Shown here: one piece after another, positions 47,657 to 56,499 of the stretch
Layout of the letters: each line of letters starts with the position of its first letter
How positions within the stretch are numbered: position 1 is the first letter of the stretch
NCBI RefSeq assembly: GCF_016862755.1
Contig: NZ_BONO01000005.1
Location: 62,001-126,000, forward strand
Reading direction: 5' to 3'
Origin: Cellulomonas pakistanensis
GTDB taxonomy: Bacteria; Actinomycetota; Actinomycetes; Actinomycetales; Cellulomonadaceae
DNA length: 64,000 bases
The notes under the pieces: generated by a model
Seen by the model: only the letters and a program-made list of their open reading frames with translations
The model's database searches: none
Told to the model about the DNA's origin: nothing
Made by a program: the position numbers and the translations under genes

Positions 47657-48523
47657 GTGCCCGTCACCCTGGAACCCGCCGCGCTGGCCACCCTCGTCGG
47701 CCGGCTGCGCGCCGCGGGCTGCGTGTTCGCCGAGGACGAGGCGGCGCTGCTCGCCGCCGAGGCCGGCGATCCCGCCGCGCTCGACCGGATGACCGAGCGG
47801 CGGGTCGGCGGCGAGCCGCTCGAGCAGGTCGTCGGGTGGGCGGAGTTCCGCGGGCTGCGGGTCGGCGTGGCGCCCGGGGTGTTCGTGCCGCGCGCGCGGA
47901 CGGGGCTGCTGGTCCGCGAGGCGGTGCGGGCGCTGGGCGGTGCCGGTGCCGGTGCCGGTGCGGGTGCCGGTGCCGGTGCCGGTGCCGGTGCGGGTGCCGG
48001 TGCCGGTGCGACCGTCGTCGACCTGTGCTGCGGCACCGGCGCCGTCGGGCTGGCGATCGCCGCGGAGCGCCCGGGCGTCGCCCTGTGGGCCGTCGACCTC
48101 GACCCGGCGGCGGTGGCGTGCGCGCGCCGGAACGCCGCGGCCCTCGGCCCCGCCGGCGCGACCGTGTTGCTCGGCGACCTCGACGCGCCCCTGCCCGACG
48201 ACCTGGCGGGCCGGGTCGACGTGCTCGTGGCCAACGCCCCCTACGTGCCGACCGCCGAGATCGCGCACATGCCGCCCGAGGCCCGCGACCACGAGCCGCG
48301 CGCGGCGCTGGACGGCGGCGCGGACGGCGTGGACCTGCACCGACGGGTGGCCGCGGCCGCGCCTCGCTGGCTCGCGCCCGGCGGGCACCTCCTGATCGAG
48401 ACGAGCGTGCGGCAGGCCGGCGCGACCGCCGCGGCGTGCGAGGGCCAGGGGCTCGCGGTGCGGGTGGTGCACGACGACGACCTGGACGGCACGGTCGTCG
48501 TCGCGTCCCGCCGTGCCGCGTAG
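47657..48523 (+). CDS. PrmC/HemK-like N5-glutamine methyltransferase
   Basis: A 288-residue protein. The N-terminal helical part (FAEDEAALLAAEAG, RRVGGEPLEQVVGWAEFRGLRVGVAPGVFVPRARTG) matches PrmC-type enzymes that methylate the release-factor GGQ glutamine. The SAM site is VVDLCCGTGAVGLAIAAE and the catalytic motif reads NAPY rather than NPPY, so it may be a paralogue with another target. A Gly-Ala repeat of 24 residues separates the two domains. The start is GTG 47657, from the leaderless -10. Confidence 0.85.
   Translation: MPVTLEPAALATLVGRLRAAGCVFAEDEAALLAAEAGDPAALDRMTERRVGGEPLEQVVGWAEFRGLRVGVAPGVFVPRARTGLLVREAVRALGGAGAGAGAGAGAGAGAGAGAGAGATVVDLCCGTGAVGLAIAAERPGVALWAVDLDPAAVACARRNAAALGPAGATVLLGDLDAPLPDDLAGRVDVLVANAPYVPTAEIAHMPPEARDHEPRAALDGGADGVDLHRRVAAAAPRWLAPGGHLLIETSVRQAGATAAACEGQGLAVRVVHDDDLDGTVVVASRRAA
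47939..48010 (+). repeat. Hexanucleotide microsatellite in the PrmC-like gene
   Basis: Twelve tandem units of GGTGCC or GGTGCG encoding (Gly-Ala)12. The G-ending units (4th, 9th and 12th) suggest an earlier 30-base duplication. Whole-unit changes keep the frame, so the linker length may vary between strains. Confidence 0.9.
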
Positions 48524-48542
48524 CGCGGGCCGCCGGCGCGCC

Positions 48543-48548
48543 TAGGGT
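48543..48548 (+). promoter_or_regulatory. -10 of the nicotinamidase gene
   Basis: TAGGGT about 45 bases before the start; here a leader with a strong GAGGAGG Shine-Dalgarno follows, so this gene is not leaderless. Confidence 0.4.
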
Positions 48549-48593
48549 GGACGGCACGGGCGCAAGGGGCGCCCCTGACGCGAGGAGGTCGCG

Positions 48594-49226
48594 GTGGGCC
48601 GGGCGCTGATCGTGGTGGACGTGCAGAACGACTTCTGCGAGGGCGGTGCCCTGGCGGTGGCGGGCGGCGCGGCCGTCGCCGAGCAGGTGAGCGACCTCCT
48701 GTCCCGCGCCGGCGACGCCTACGACGTGGTGGTCGCCACCGCCGACTGGCACGAGCCGCTCCCCCACGACAACGCCGGGCACTTCGCCGTCGGCGCCGAC
48801 CCGGACTACGTCGCCACCTGGCCCGAGCACTGCGTGCGGGACACCGCCGGCGCGGCGTACCACCCGGCGCTGCGGCTGCCCGAGGGCACCGTGCACGTGC
48901 GCAAGGGCCAGGGGCGGCAGGACTACTCGGGGTTCGAGGGCGTGGTGACGCCGGCCGAGTCCGCGGCGGGGGCCGGCGCGCTCGCCGACGCCGCGCCCGC
49001 GGGCCTGGCGGACACGCTCCGGGCGCAGGCGGTCGACGGCGTGGACGTCGTCGGGCTCGCGACCGACCACTGCGTGACGGCGACGGCGCTCGACGCGCTG
49101 GACGCCGGGTTCGACGTGCGGGTGCTCACGGACCTGACCGCGGGCGTCGGCGTGCGGACGACCATCGACGCGCTGACCCGGCTCGCCGCGCGCGGGGTCA
49201 CGCTGACGACGTCCGACGCGCGCTGA
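48594..49226 (+). CDS. pncA: Nicotinamidase/pyrazinamidase-like isochorismatase-fold hydrolase
   Basis: A 210-residue enzyme that deamidates nicotinamide in NAD salvage. The catalytic triad is Asp9 (VVDVQNDF), Lys in VRKGQGRQ and Cys in ATDHCVTATALDA. The metal-site motif TADWHEP followed by a HF pair fits PncA rather than isochorismatase. The GTG start has GAGGAGG seven bases upstream. Convergent with the SPFH gene, with an element between. Confidence 0.92.
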   Translation: MGRALIVVDVQNDFCEGGALAVAGGAAVAEQVSDLLSRAGDAYDVVVATADWHEPLPHDNAGHFAVGADPDYVATWPEHCVRDTAGAAYHPALRLPEGTVHVRKGQGRQDYSGFEGVVTPAESAAGAGALADAAPAGLADTLRAQAVDGVDVVGLATDHCVTATALDALDAGFDVRVLTDLTAGVGVRTTIDALTRLAARGVTLTTSDAR

Positions 49227-49260
49227 CCGTGCGCGGCGCCCGTCCCTGGCCGCCACGTTC

Positions 49261-49332
49261 GCCGAGATAGGACATCCACGCCGAGATAGGGCTCTCGACC
49301 GTCCTACGTCGCCGCGAAGGACCTATCTCGGC
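49261..49332. repeat. Four-box intergenic element E6
   Basis: CGAGATAGGA at 49263, CGAGATAGGG at 49282, a decayed complement TCCTACGTCG at 49302 and a nearly full complement (CCTATCTCG within 49321-49330): pitch 19-20-19. Outer boxes GCCGAGATAGG and CCTATCTCGGC pair perfectly. It lies between convergent pncA and the SPFH gene. A single extra copy of the word (CGAGATAGGACA) occurs at 45463. Confidence 0.82.
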
Positions 49333-49448
49333 GCGCGCGGACGTCGCCCCTCCGCCCGGCGGGCGCGGCGACGCCCGCCGCACCTCGCGGGTGCGACGGG
49401 CGTCGCCGGGGGCGGCCGCGCGCCGGCGTCAGCGGGCGCGGCGTGCGG

Positions 49449-50705
49449 TCACGGCGCGGGCGGCGCCACGGGGCCCGCGCCGGGGGCCGGCGGCTCCGGA
49501 TCCACCGGCGGCACGGGCGGCACCCCGCCGCCCCCGCCCTGGTCCGGCCCCGTCCGCTGCTCGCGCCGCGTCCCGCCGGGCTGCGGCCGCTGCCCGGCCT
49601 CGGCGACCGGGTCGAACGGCCGGCCGCTGAACGTGCCGGCGCTGGTGGCGTCGGCGGTGGCGGCCTCGGACTCGCGCCGGGCCTCGGCCAGCGCCTCCTT
49701 CGGGTCGGTCAGCGCGACCGGCGGCAGGTCGTCGGGGCCGAGCGGGGACTCGCCCCGGGCCCTGCCGCCCGTGCCGGCGCCGTCGCCCTCGGCCGCGCCG
49801 CCACCCGCGCCGCCGAACGCGCCCGCGAAGCCCTGCGTGAACTGGCCCAGCATCCCGGTCAGCTCGGACGGCACGATCCACACCTTGTTCGCGGGGGTGG
49901 CGGCGAGCTTCGGCAGCGCCTGCAGGTACTGGTAGGCCAGCAGCTTGGGGTCGGCGTCGCCGCGGTGGACGGCGTCGAACACCTGGAGGATCGCGCGGGA
50001 CTCGCCCTCGGCGGTGAGGATCGCGGACTGCGCGGCACCCTCGGCGCGGAGGATCGCGGCCTGCTTCTCGCCCTCGGCGGTGAGGATCTGCGACTGCTTC
50101 ACGCCCTCGGCGGTGAGGATCGCGGCGCGGCGGTCGCGCTCGGCGCGCATCTGCTGCTCCATCGCGCCCTGCACGGACGCGGGCGGGTCGATGCTCTTGA
50201 GCTCGACGCGGTTGACGCGGATGCCCCACTTGCCCGTCGCCTCGTCGAGCACGCCGCGGAGCTGGCCGTTGATCTGGTCGCGGCTGGTCAGCGTCTGCTC
50301 GAGGTCCATCGAGCCGATGACGTTGCGGAGCGTGGTCACCGTGAGCTGCTCGATGCCGGTGATGTAGTTCGCGATCTCGTACACCGCGGACTTGGGCTCG
50401 GTCACCTGGAAGTAGATGACGGTGTCGATGCTCACGACGAGGTTGTCGGAGGTGATCACGGGCTGCGGCGGGAAGGACACCACCTGCTCGCGCAGGTCGA
50501 CGCCGGCCCGGACGCGGTCGATGAACGGGATGATGAGGTGCAGGCCGGCGTCCATGGTCCGGTGGTACCGGCCCAGCCGCTCGACGAGCAGCGCGACGGT
50601 CTGCGGGACGACCCGCACCGCCCGCGCCAGGGTCACGACGACGAAGATGACGAGGATGCCGAGGAGCACCCACCCCACGATCGTGCCGATGCTCGGGTCG
50701 TCCAC
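49449..50705 (-). CDS. SPFH/stomatin-like (paraslipin) membrane protein
   Basis: A 418-residue protein with one N-terminal membrane helix (TIVGWVLLGILVIFVVVTLA), an SPFH domain (about 30-200; VERLGRYHRTMDAGLHLIIPFIDRV, GIEQLTVTTLRNVIGSMDLEQTLTSRDQIN) and a coiled region of AILTAEGEKQ repeats (about 205-250). The C-terminal 110 residues are Pro/Gly-rich and probably disordered. Such proteins oligomerise in membranes and work with NfeD, encoded just upstream. GTG 50705 has GGGAGGAG upstream. Confidence 0.92.
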   Translation of the reverse strand: MDDPSIGTIVGWVLLGILVIFVVVTLARAVRVVPQTVALLVERLGRYHRTMDAGLHLIIPFIDRVRAGVDLREQVVSFPPQPVITSDNLVVSIDTVIYFQVTEPKSAVYEIANYITGIEQLTVTTLRNVIGSMDLEQTLTSRDQINGQLRGVLDEATGKWGIRVNRVELKSIDPPASVQGAMEQQMRAERDRRAAILTAEGVKQSQILTAEGEKQAAILRAEGAAQSAILTAEGESRAILQVFDAVHRGDADPKLLAYQYLQALPKLAATPANKVWIVPSELTGMLGQFTQGFAGAFGGAGGGAAEGDGAGTGGRARGESPLGPDDLPPVALTDPKEALAEARRESEAATADATSAGTFSGRPFDPVAEAGQRPQPGGTRREQRTGPDQGGGGGVPPVPPVDPEPPAPGAGPVAPPAP

Positions 50706-50778
50706 TGCGTCTCCTCCCAGCCGCGGCCCGGTGGGGCCGTCACGTGCGCGGCGGCGACCGGTCGGCCGCCGCCGTCCG

Positions 50779-51261
50779 TCAGATGCCCGCGGGGGCTCCG
50801 GGCGCGCCCGGGTCCTCGACGACCGGGCGGTCACCGGCGGACTCGACCACCGCGGTCGCGCCGTCGATCCGCGCCACGCGGACCACCGCGCCGGTGTCGA
50901 ACGAGGCGCCGACCACCAGGGCCCGCGCCGACCACACCTCGCCCGCGAGCTTCACGCGACCGCCGGTCGCGTCGGTCGGGGCGACGACGGTCGCCGCGCG
51001 GCCGACGAGCGCCGCCGAGTTGGTCTCGACCAGCTGGGTCCGCAGCCGCAGGCTGTGCAGCAGGAACGGCCGCAGCGCGAACAGCAGCAGCAGCGCGGCG
51101 AACGCGGCCACGATGATCTGCACCGCCAGCGGGGCCCCGAGGGCCGCGGCGCCGGCTCCGGCCAGCGCGCCGCCGGCCAGCATGAGGAAGATCAGGTCGA
51201 GCGAGAACATCTCGGCGACGCCCAGCAGGAGCGCCCCGCCCAGCCACCACAGCCAGTCCAT
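50779..51261 (-). CDS. NfeD-family membrane protein
   Basis: A 160-residue short-form NfeD with three or four N-terminal membrane helices (MDWLWWLGGALLLGVAEMFSLDLIFLML; QIIVAAFAALLLLFAL) and a C-terminal OB fold (about 85-145; ALVGRAATVVAPTDATGGRVKLAGEVWSARA). It lies 73 bases before the SPFH gene, the usual pairing. ATG 51261 has GGGAGGGG upstream, and a TAGGAT -10 lies at 51345-51340 on the minus strand. Confidence 0.92.
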   Translation of the reverse strand: MDWLWWLGGALLLGVAEMFSLDLIFLMLAGGALAGAGAAALGAPLAVQIIVAAFAALLLLFALRPFLLHSLRLRTQLVETNSAALVGRAATVVAPTDATGGRVKLAGEVWSARALVVGASFDTGAVVRVARIDGATAVVESAGDRPVVEDPGAPGAPAGI

Positions 51262-51451
51262 CGTCGGCCCCTCCCAGCTGCGCCCGTCACCGGGCGCCGT
51301 CGTCCGTCGCGGCGGCCGGCGAGCGGCCGCTCACCACCGATCCTAGACGATCCCTTGACCGATCCGTGAGGGAATCCGGGCACCTCTCGGCCACGGGGAC
51401 GAACCGGACACGCACCTCCGGCCCGCCGCCGGTGACGCTACGCGTGCCGCG

Positions 51452-52237
51452 TCAGCGCCGCCCGCGCGCCGTCCACCGGTCGCCGGACCGCTCGACCTCG
51501 AGCGGGGTGCCGAACGCGCCGGACAGGTTCTCCGACGTGAGCACCTCGGCCACCGGACCGGCCGCGTGCACCGTGCCGTCGGCGAGCAGCAGCAGGTGCG
51601 TGAAGCCCGGCGGGATCTCCTCGACGTGGTGCGTGACCAGCACCAGCGCCGGCGACCGGCGGTCGGCGGCGAGCTCGGCCAGCGCCGCGACCAGCTCCTC
51701 GCGCCCACCCAGGTCCAGGCCGGCGGCCGGCTCGTCGAGCAGCAGCAGCTCCGGGTCGCTCATCAGCGCGCGGGCGATCTGCACCCGCTTCCGCTCGCCC
51801 TCGCTCAGCGTGCCGTACCGCCGGTCCGCGAACCGCTCGACGCCGAACGCCGCCATGAGGTCCGCGGCCCGCGCCTCGTCGACCGACTCGTAGGCCTCGC
51901 GCCAGCGCCCGGTCACCCCGTACGCCGCCGTCAGCACCACGTCCTTGACGATCTCGCCGCCCGGGATCCGCTCCGCGAGCGCCGCGCTGGCCAGGCCGAT
52001 CCGCGGGCGCAGCTCGAACACGTCGACCCGCCCGAGGCGCGAGCCCAGCAGGTCCGCCGTGCCGGACGTCGGGTGCATGCGGCCGGAGGCCACCTGGAGC
52101 ACCGTCGTCTTGCCCGCGCCGTTGCGGCCCAGCACCACCCAGCGCTCGCCCTCGCGGACCGTCCAGGACAGCCCGTCGAGGATCGTCGTGGTGCCGCGGC
52201 GGATGGTCACGTCCTGCAGGTCGAGCACGTCGGTCAT
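51452..52237 (-). CDS. Stand-alone ABC ATPase (ModF/YjjK-like, molybdate/iron type)
   Basis: A 261-residue ATPase with Walker [10 protein letters not shown], an unusual signature LSEGERKRVQIARAL, Walker B LLLLDEPAAGLDLGG and switch VTHHVEEIP. No permease gene is adjacent, so its partner is unknown. I take ATG 52237; a GTG two codons upstream is possible. A TAGGGT -10 (minus strand, 52252-52247) lies nine bases before the ATG, leaving a leader of two or three bases. Confidence 0.85.
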   Translation of the reverse strand: MTDVLDLQDVTIRRGTTTILDGLSWTVREGERWVVLGRNGAGKTTVLQVASGRMHPTSGTADLLGSRLGRVDVFELRPRIGLASAALAERIPGGEIVKDVVLTAAYGVTGRWREAYESVDEARAADLMAAFGVERFADRRYGTLSEGERKRVQIARALMSDPELLLLDEPAAGLDLGGREELVAALAELAADRRSPALVLVTHHVEEIPPGFTHLLLLADGTVHAAGPVAEVLTSENLSGAFGTPLEVERSGDRWTARGRR

Positions 52238-52280
52238 GGACACCAGACCCTAGCCGCCCGGAGCGCCCCCGACGTGGACG

Positions 52281-52286
52281 TACGTT
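52281..52286 (+). promoter_or_regulatory. Leaderless -10 element of the 52293 gene
   Basis: TACGTT, six bases before GTG 52293. Confidence 0.5.
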
Positions 52287-52292
52287 GGTGGC

Positions 52293-53117
52293 GTGGACCG
52301 CACCGCCCTCGCCCTCCCCCGCTCCGTCCGCCTCGCCCTGTGGCTCGACCGGGCGGGCGCGGGCGCCGACCCCGTCCAGCGCACCCTGGCGGCCGTGCAG
52401 GGCGACGACGAGCCGCACCGCGTCGCCGTGCCGGACGCCGACGTGCCCGGGCTGGACGACGGCGCGCGCGGCTCGGTCACGCTCGCCGACCTGGTCGCCG
52501 CCTGGGCCAGCGGGCCGCGGGTCGTCGCCGCCGTGCTCCCGGCACCCGGCGACCCCGCGGGCGCGCCGGCCCGGGTGGCAGGGGCCGCGCAGGCCGCCGG
52601 CGAGGCCGTGCTGGTCAGCACGCCCGACGGCGACTACGCCGCGGTGCCGCGCGTCGAGGTGTTCGGCAGCGTGTACGAGGCCGGCCACCTGGTGACGTGG
52701 GAGGTGCGCGCGGTCGCCCCGTGGCGGACCGCCCTGGTCGGGCACGTCGGCACGCTCGCGGAGGCGGAGCGCGAGCTCACCACCGCGCTGACCCGGGCCA
52801 CCGAGGCGCTGACCGCGCTGGACGTCGCGCGCTGGCGCCCGGACGCGGCCGAGCGGATCGCCGCGCTGCGGGACACCCCGGACGCCCGCGGGGTCCTCCC
52901 GCCGGGGCTCGACCCGCGCCGGGTGCGGGTCATCGGGTCGGCGCTTCGGCTGCGCGCGATCGTCGACCTCGCGACCGCCGACGACGGCGCCGCGGTCAAC
53001 CTGTGGCAGGCCGACCAGCGCACGACGGCGCTGCGGGACGTCGACCGGGCCGCGCGCCGCGCGCTGGCGGTCGCGACGCACCCGGCCCACGACGCGCCGG
53101 ACCCCCGCCGGGCCTGA
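52293..53117 (+). CDS. Conserved actinobacterial protein of unknown function
   Basis: A 274-residue soluble protein that I do not recognise. It is Ala/Asp/Arg-rich, with alternating strands and helices in the first 180 residues (VRLALWLDRAGAG, EPHRVAVPDAD, VLVSTPDGDYAAVPRVEVFGSVYEAGHLVTWEVR) and a helical C-terminal part. There is no signal peptide, membrane helix or nucleotide motif. It starts 56 bases from the divergent ABC ATPase and converges on glgA with a 35-base gap. Coding potential is good: no stops over 825 bases, typical third-position GC and a promoter at the start. Confidence 0.75.
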   Translation: MDRTALALPRSVRLALWLDRAGAGADPVQRTLAAVQGDDEPHRVAVPDADVPGLDDGARGSVTLADLVAAWASGPRVVAAVLPAPGDPAGAPARVAGAAQAAGEAVLVSTPDGDYAAVPRVEVFGSVYEAGHLVTWEVRAVAPWRTALVGHVGTLAEAERELTTALTRATEALTALDVARWRPDAAERIAALRDTPDARGVLPPGLDPRRVRVIGSALRLRAIVDLATADDGAAVNLWQADQRTTALRDVDRAARRALAVATHPAHDAPDPRRA

Positions 53118-53152
53118 CGGCCCCCGGCCCTGCCCGCCCCGCGGGCGCCCCG

Positions 53153-54382
53153 TCAGCGCAGGACGGAGCGGTACACCTCGAGCGTGCGGTCGGCGATCGC
53201 GTCCCAGGAGAAGTGGTCCTCGACCCGCCGCCGCGCCGCGACGCCCCAGGCGCGGGCGCGCTCGGCGTCGGACACGGCCTCCGCGAGCGCCGCCCCCAGG
53301 TCGGCGACGAACCGGTCCGGGTCGACGGGCGTCCCGGTGCCGTCCTGCACCTGCTCGATCGGCACCAGCCAGCCGGTCGTCCCCGCGTCGACGACCTCGG
53401 GGATCCCGCCGGTCGCGGTGCCGACGACGGGCAGCCCGACGGCCATCGCCTCGAGGTTGACGATGCCCAGCGGCTCGTACACCGACGGGCAGGCGAATAC
53501 GGTGCCGGTCGCGAGCACAGCCACGAGCTCGTCGCGCGGCAGCATCCGGTCGATCCACACCACGCCGTCGCGCCTCGCGCGCAGCTGCTCGACCAGGCCG
53601 GTCACCTCGGCGAGGATCTCGGGGGTGTCCGGCGCGCCGGCGCAGAGCACGAGCTGCACCTCGGGGGGCAGCTGCTCGGCGGCGCGCAGCAGGTACGGCA
53701 GGCCCTTCTGCCGGGTGATCCGCCCGACGAACACGACCGCCGGCCGGTCCGGGTCGATCCCAATGACCCGCGCGACGTCGCGCGCCGCGGCCCACTCGTC
53801 GTCCGTCTCCGGGCGGCGCCAGCCCGCGAGGTCGATGCCGTTGTGCACGACCCGGACCTTCTCCGGGTCGATGCCCGGGTAGCAGCGCAGGATGTCCGCG
53901 CGCATGCCCGCGCTCACGGCGATCACCGCGGCGGCCGACTCGAACGCGGTCTTCTCCGCCCAGGACGACAGCGCGTAGCCGCCGCCGAGCTGCTCCGCCT
54001 TCCAGGGGCGCAGCGGCTCGAGGCTGTGCGCGGACACCACGTGCGGGACGCCGTGCAGCAGCGACGCCAGGTGGCCGGCGAGGTTCGCGTACCAGGTGTG
54101 CGAGTGCACGAGGTCGGTCGCCGGGCCGTCGCCGTGCCCGTGCCGGCCCACGCCGTCGACGATCGCCAGGTCGACCCCGAAGGTGGCCAGCGCGGGGTTC
54201 GCGTCCCCGAGCGCGCCGGGCACGTCGTAACCGGTGACGCCGGGCTCGTCGCGGGGCCCGTCGAAGCAGTGCACGCGCACGTCGACGCTGCGCTGCAGCA
54301 CCGCGGCGAGCTCCGCCACGTGGACCCCCGCGCCTCCGTAGACGTGCGGCGGGTACTCCCGGGTCAGCAGGTCGACTCTCAC
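53153..54382 (-). CDS. glgA: GT4 glycogen synthase / maltose-1-phosphate synthase (GlgA/GlgM)
   Basis: A 409-residue GT-B glycosyltransferase with [21 protein letters not shown] (ADP-glucose loop), [22 protein letters not shown] and the acidic motif [16 protein letters not shown]. Actinobacterial enzymes of this type use ADP-glucose; the M. tuberculosis homologue makes maltose 1-phosphate for the GlgE route. It is divergent from glgC, the same arrangement as in mycobacteria. Start GTG 54382 is chosen because a TAGCGT -10 lies seven bases upstream; a GTG at 54391 overlaps that hexamer. Confidence 0.92.
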   Translation of the reverse strand: MRVDLLTREYPPHVYGGAGVHVAELAAVLQRSVDVRVHCFDGPRDEPGVTGYDVPGALGDANPALATFGVDLAIVDGVGRHGHGDGPATDLVHSHTWYANLAGHLASLLHGVPHVVSAHSLEPLRPWKAEQLGGGYALSSWAEKTAFESAAAVIAVSAGMRADILRCYPGIDPEKVRVVHNGIDLAGWRRPETDDEWAAARDVARVIGIDPDRPAVVFVGRITRQKGLPYLLRAAEQLPPEVQLVLCAGAPDTPEILAEVTGLVEQLRARRDGVVWIDRMLPRDELVAVLATGTVFACPSVYEPLGIVNLEAMAVGLPVVGTATGGIPEVVDAGTTGWLVPIEQVQDGTGTPVDPDRFVADLGAALAEAVSDAERARAWGVAARRRVEDHFSWDAIADRTLEVYRSVLR

Positions 54383-54389
54383 GCGCGAC

Positions 54390-54395
54390 ACGCTA
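54390..54395 (-). promoter_or_regulatory. Leaderless -10 element of glgA
   Basis: TAGCGT on the minus strand, seven bases before GTG 54382. Confidence 0.5.
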
Positions 54396-54440
54396 GCGCG
54401 TGCCGGGCAGTTCGCCTCGCCGAGTGGCAGGTCGTGGCAC

Positions 54441-54446
54441 TACGGT
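54441..54446 (+). promoter_or_regulatory. Leaderless -10 element of glgC
   Basis: TACGGT, six bases before ATG 54453. With the glgA -10 at 54390 the two promoters lie back to back within 60 bases. Confidence 0.5.
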
Positions 54447-54452
54447 CGGGGC

Positions 54453-55694
54453 ATGGCAGCGCCGCGCATCCTGGCAATCGTCCTCGCAGGTGGAGAGGGC
54501 AAGCGGCTCATGCCGCTGACCGCCGCCCGCGCCAAGCCGGCCGTGCCGTTCGGGGGCATCTACCGCCTCGTCGACTTCGCCCTGTCGAACCTCGTCAACT
54601 CGCGGTACCTGCACATCATCGTGCTGACCCAGTACAAGTCGCACAGCCTCGACCGGCACGTCTCGAAGACCTGGCGCATGTCCACCCTGCTGGGCAACTA
54701 CGTCTCCCCCGTCCCCGCGCAGCAGCGGGTCGGCAAGCACTGGTACCTCGGCAGCGCCGACGCGATCTACCAGTGCCTCAACATCCTGGACGACGAGCGG
54801 CCCGACATCGTCGTCGTGGTCGGCGCCGACCACGTGTACCGCATGGACTTCTCGCAGATGGTCGACCAGCACATCGCGACCGGCGCCGAGATGACCGTGG
54901 CCGGCATCCGGCAGCCGATCGCGATGGCCGACCAGTTCGGCGTCATCGAGACCGCGCCGGACGACCCGACGAAGATCACCGCGTTCCGGGAGAAGCCGTC
55001 CGACCCGGTCGGGCTGCCCGACTCCCCCGGCGAGATCCTCGCGTCGATGGGCAACTACGTCGTCAACACCGACGCGCTCATCCGCGCGGTCACCGAGGAC
55101 GCCGAGAACCCGAACAGCCGGCACGACATGGGCGGCGACCTGGTCCCCGCGTTCGTCGAGCGCGGCACGGCGTCGGTCTACGACTTCATCCACAACGACG
55201 TGCCGGGGTCGACCGACCGGGACCGCCAGTACTGGCGCGACGTCGGGACGCTCGACTCGTACTACGACGCGAACCAGGACCTCATCTCGATCGAGCCGGT
55301 GTTCAACCTCTACAACGACGCCTGGCCGCTCTACACCGGGTACACCGGGCTGCCGCCGGCCAAGTTCGTGCACGCCGGCGCGGGGCGCCTGGGCCACGCG
55401 GCCGACTCCATCGTGTCGCCCGGCGTGATCGTGTCCGGCGCGACGGTGTCGGGGTCCGTGCTGTCGCCGGGCGTCTACCTGCACTCCTGGGCACAGGTGA
55501 CCGACTCGGTGCTGATGGACGGCGTCATCGTCAACCGGTACGCCCAGGTGCACCGCGCGATCCTCGACAAGAACGTCGTCGTGCACGAGCGGGCCCGGGT
55601 CGGCATCGACCGGGAGCAGGACCTCGAGCGCGGGTTCACCGTGACGGAGTCCGGTATCACGGTCGTGCCGAAGGGCGCCGTCGTCGAGCTGTGA
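54453..55694 (+). CDS. glgC: Glucose-1-phosphate adenylyltransferase
   Basis: A 413-residue enzyme making ADP-glucose for glycogen or maltose-1-phosphate synthesis. N-terminal nucleotidyltransferase motifs [14 protein letters not shown] and AKPAVPFGG are present, with [22 protein letters not shown] and FREKP further on. The C-terminal left-handed beta-helix has [22 protein letters not shown] hexapeptide repeats. Divergent from glgA and followed by serB after 49 bases. Confidence 0.97.
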   Translation: MAAPRILAIVLAGGEGKRLMPLTAARAKPAVPFGGIYRLVDFALSNLVNSRYLHIIVLTQYKSHSLDRHVSKTWRMSTLLGNYVSPVPAQQRVGKHWYLGSADAIYQCLNILDDERPDIVVVVGADHVYRMDFSQMVDQHIATGAEMTVAGIRQPIAMADQFGVIETAPDDPTKITAFREKPSDPVGLPDSPGEILASMGNYVVNTDALIRAVTEDAENPNSRHDMGGDLVPAFVERGTASVYDFIHNDVPGSTDRDRQYWRDVGTLDSYYDANQDLISIEPVFNLYNDAWPLYTGYTGLPPAKFVHAGAGRLGHAADSIVSPGVIVSGATVSGSVLSPGVYLHSWAQVTDSVLMDGVIVNRYAQVHRAILDKNVVVHERARVGIDREQDLERGFTVTESGITVVPKGAVVEL

Positions 55695-55731
55695 GCGTGG
55701 ACACGCCCCGCACCGCCGGGGCGCGTCCCGC

Positions 55732-55737
55732 TAGCCT
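55732..55737 (+). promoter_or_regulatory. Leaderless -10 element of serB
   Basis: TAGCCT, six bases before GTG 55744. Confidence 0.5.
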
Positions 55738-55743
55738 GCCCGG

Positions 55744-56388
55744 GTGAGCCAGCCGCGACCGACCCGCCTCGTCGTCATGGACGTCGACTCCACGCTCATC
55801 ACCCAGGAGGTGGTCGAGCTGCTGGCCGACCACGCCGGGTCGCGGGCCGAGGTCGCCGAGATCACCGAGCGCGCGATGCGCGGCGAGCTCGACTTCACGG
55901 AGTCGCTGCGCGCGCGGGTCGCGACGCTGGCCGGGCTGCCGGTGTCGGTGTTCGACACGGTGCTCGCCGAGGTCGTCGTCACGCCCGGTGCGGCCGAGCT
56001 GCTGGCCGAGCTGGACCGGCGCGGGTGGCCGGTCGGGCTGGTGTCGGGCGGGTTCGTCGAGGTCGTCGGGCCGCTCGCCGCCCGGCTCGGCATCCCGCGG
56101 TTCCACGCGAACGCGCTCGAGGTCGAGCACGGGGCGCTGACCGGGCGCGTCGCCGGCGAGGTGGTGGACCGCGCCGTGAAGGCCCGCACGCTGCGCGAGT
56201 ACGCCGCCGAGTCCGGGGTGCCGCTGGAGCGCACGATCGCGATCGGCGACGGGGCGAACGACCTCGACATGCTGGCGACCGCGGGCTTCGGCATCGCGTT
56301 CAACGCGAAGCCGGTGGTGTGCGAGCAGGCCGACGCGGTCGTGCGCGACCGGCTGGACGCGGTGCTGGACCTGCCGCCGTTCGCCTGA
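55744..56388 (+). CDS. serB: Phosphoserine phosphatase
   Basis: A 214-residue HAD hydrolase for the last step of serine synthesis. Motif I is MDVDSTLI (nucleophile Asp), motif II lies in GLVSGGFVE, and motif III/IV in AIGDGANDLDML. The cap residues after motif I (QEVVELLADHAG) fit SerB. It lacks the N-terminal ACT domains found in mycobacterial SerB2, so it is the short form. Convergent with sixA. Confidence 0.93.
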   Translation: MSQPRPTRLVVMDVDSTLITQEVVELLADHAGSRAEVAEITERAMRGELDFTESLRARVATLAGLPVSVFDTVLAEVVVTPGAAELLAELDRRGWPVGLVSGGFVEVVGPLAARLGIPRFHANALEVEHGALTGRVAGEVVDRAVKARTLREYAAESGVPLERTIAIGDGANDLDMLATAGFGIAFNAKPVVCEQADAVVRDRLDAVLDLPPFA

Positions 56389-56408
56389 GGCGACCCGGCC
56401 CCGGGGCG

Positions 56409-56476
56409 CGAGGTCGTCAGAAGACGACGAGGTCGTCAGTCACGAATGACGACCTCGCGCGGATGTGACGACCTCG
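56409..56476. repeat. Four-box intergenic element E7 (twin of E1)
   Basis: CGAGGTCGTCA at 56409 and 56428, TGACGACCTCG at 56447 and 56466, all spacers eight bases. Words and geometry are identical to the element at 5928, but the spacers (GAAGACGA, GTCACGAA, CGCGGATG) differ from those at 5928 (GAAGCGCC, CTCGTGGG, GCGCGACG). It lies between convergent serB and sixA. Confidence 0.9.
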
Positions 56477-56499
56477 CCGAGCCGAGACCCGGTCACGGG

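Noticed and set aside
51354..51359. TTGACC as a plus-strand -35
   Set aside because: No -10 at proper spacing and no plus-strand gene follows.
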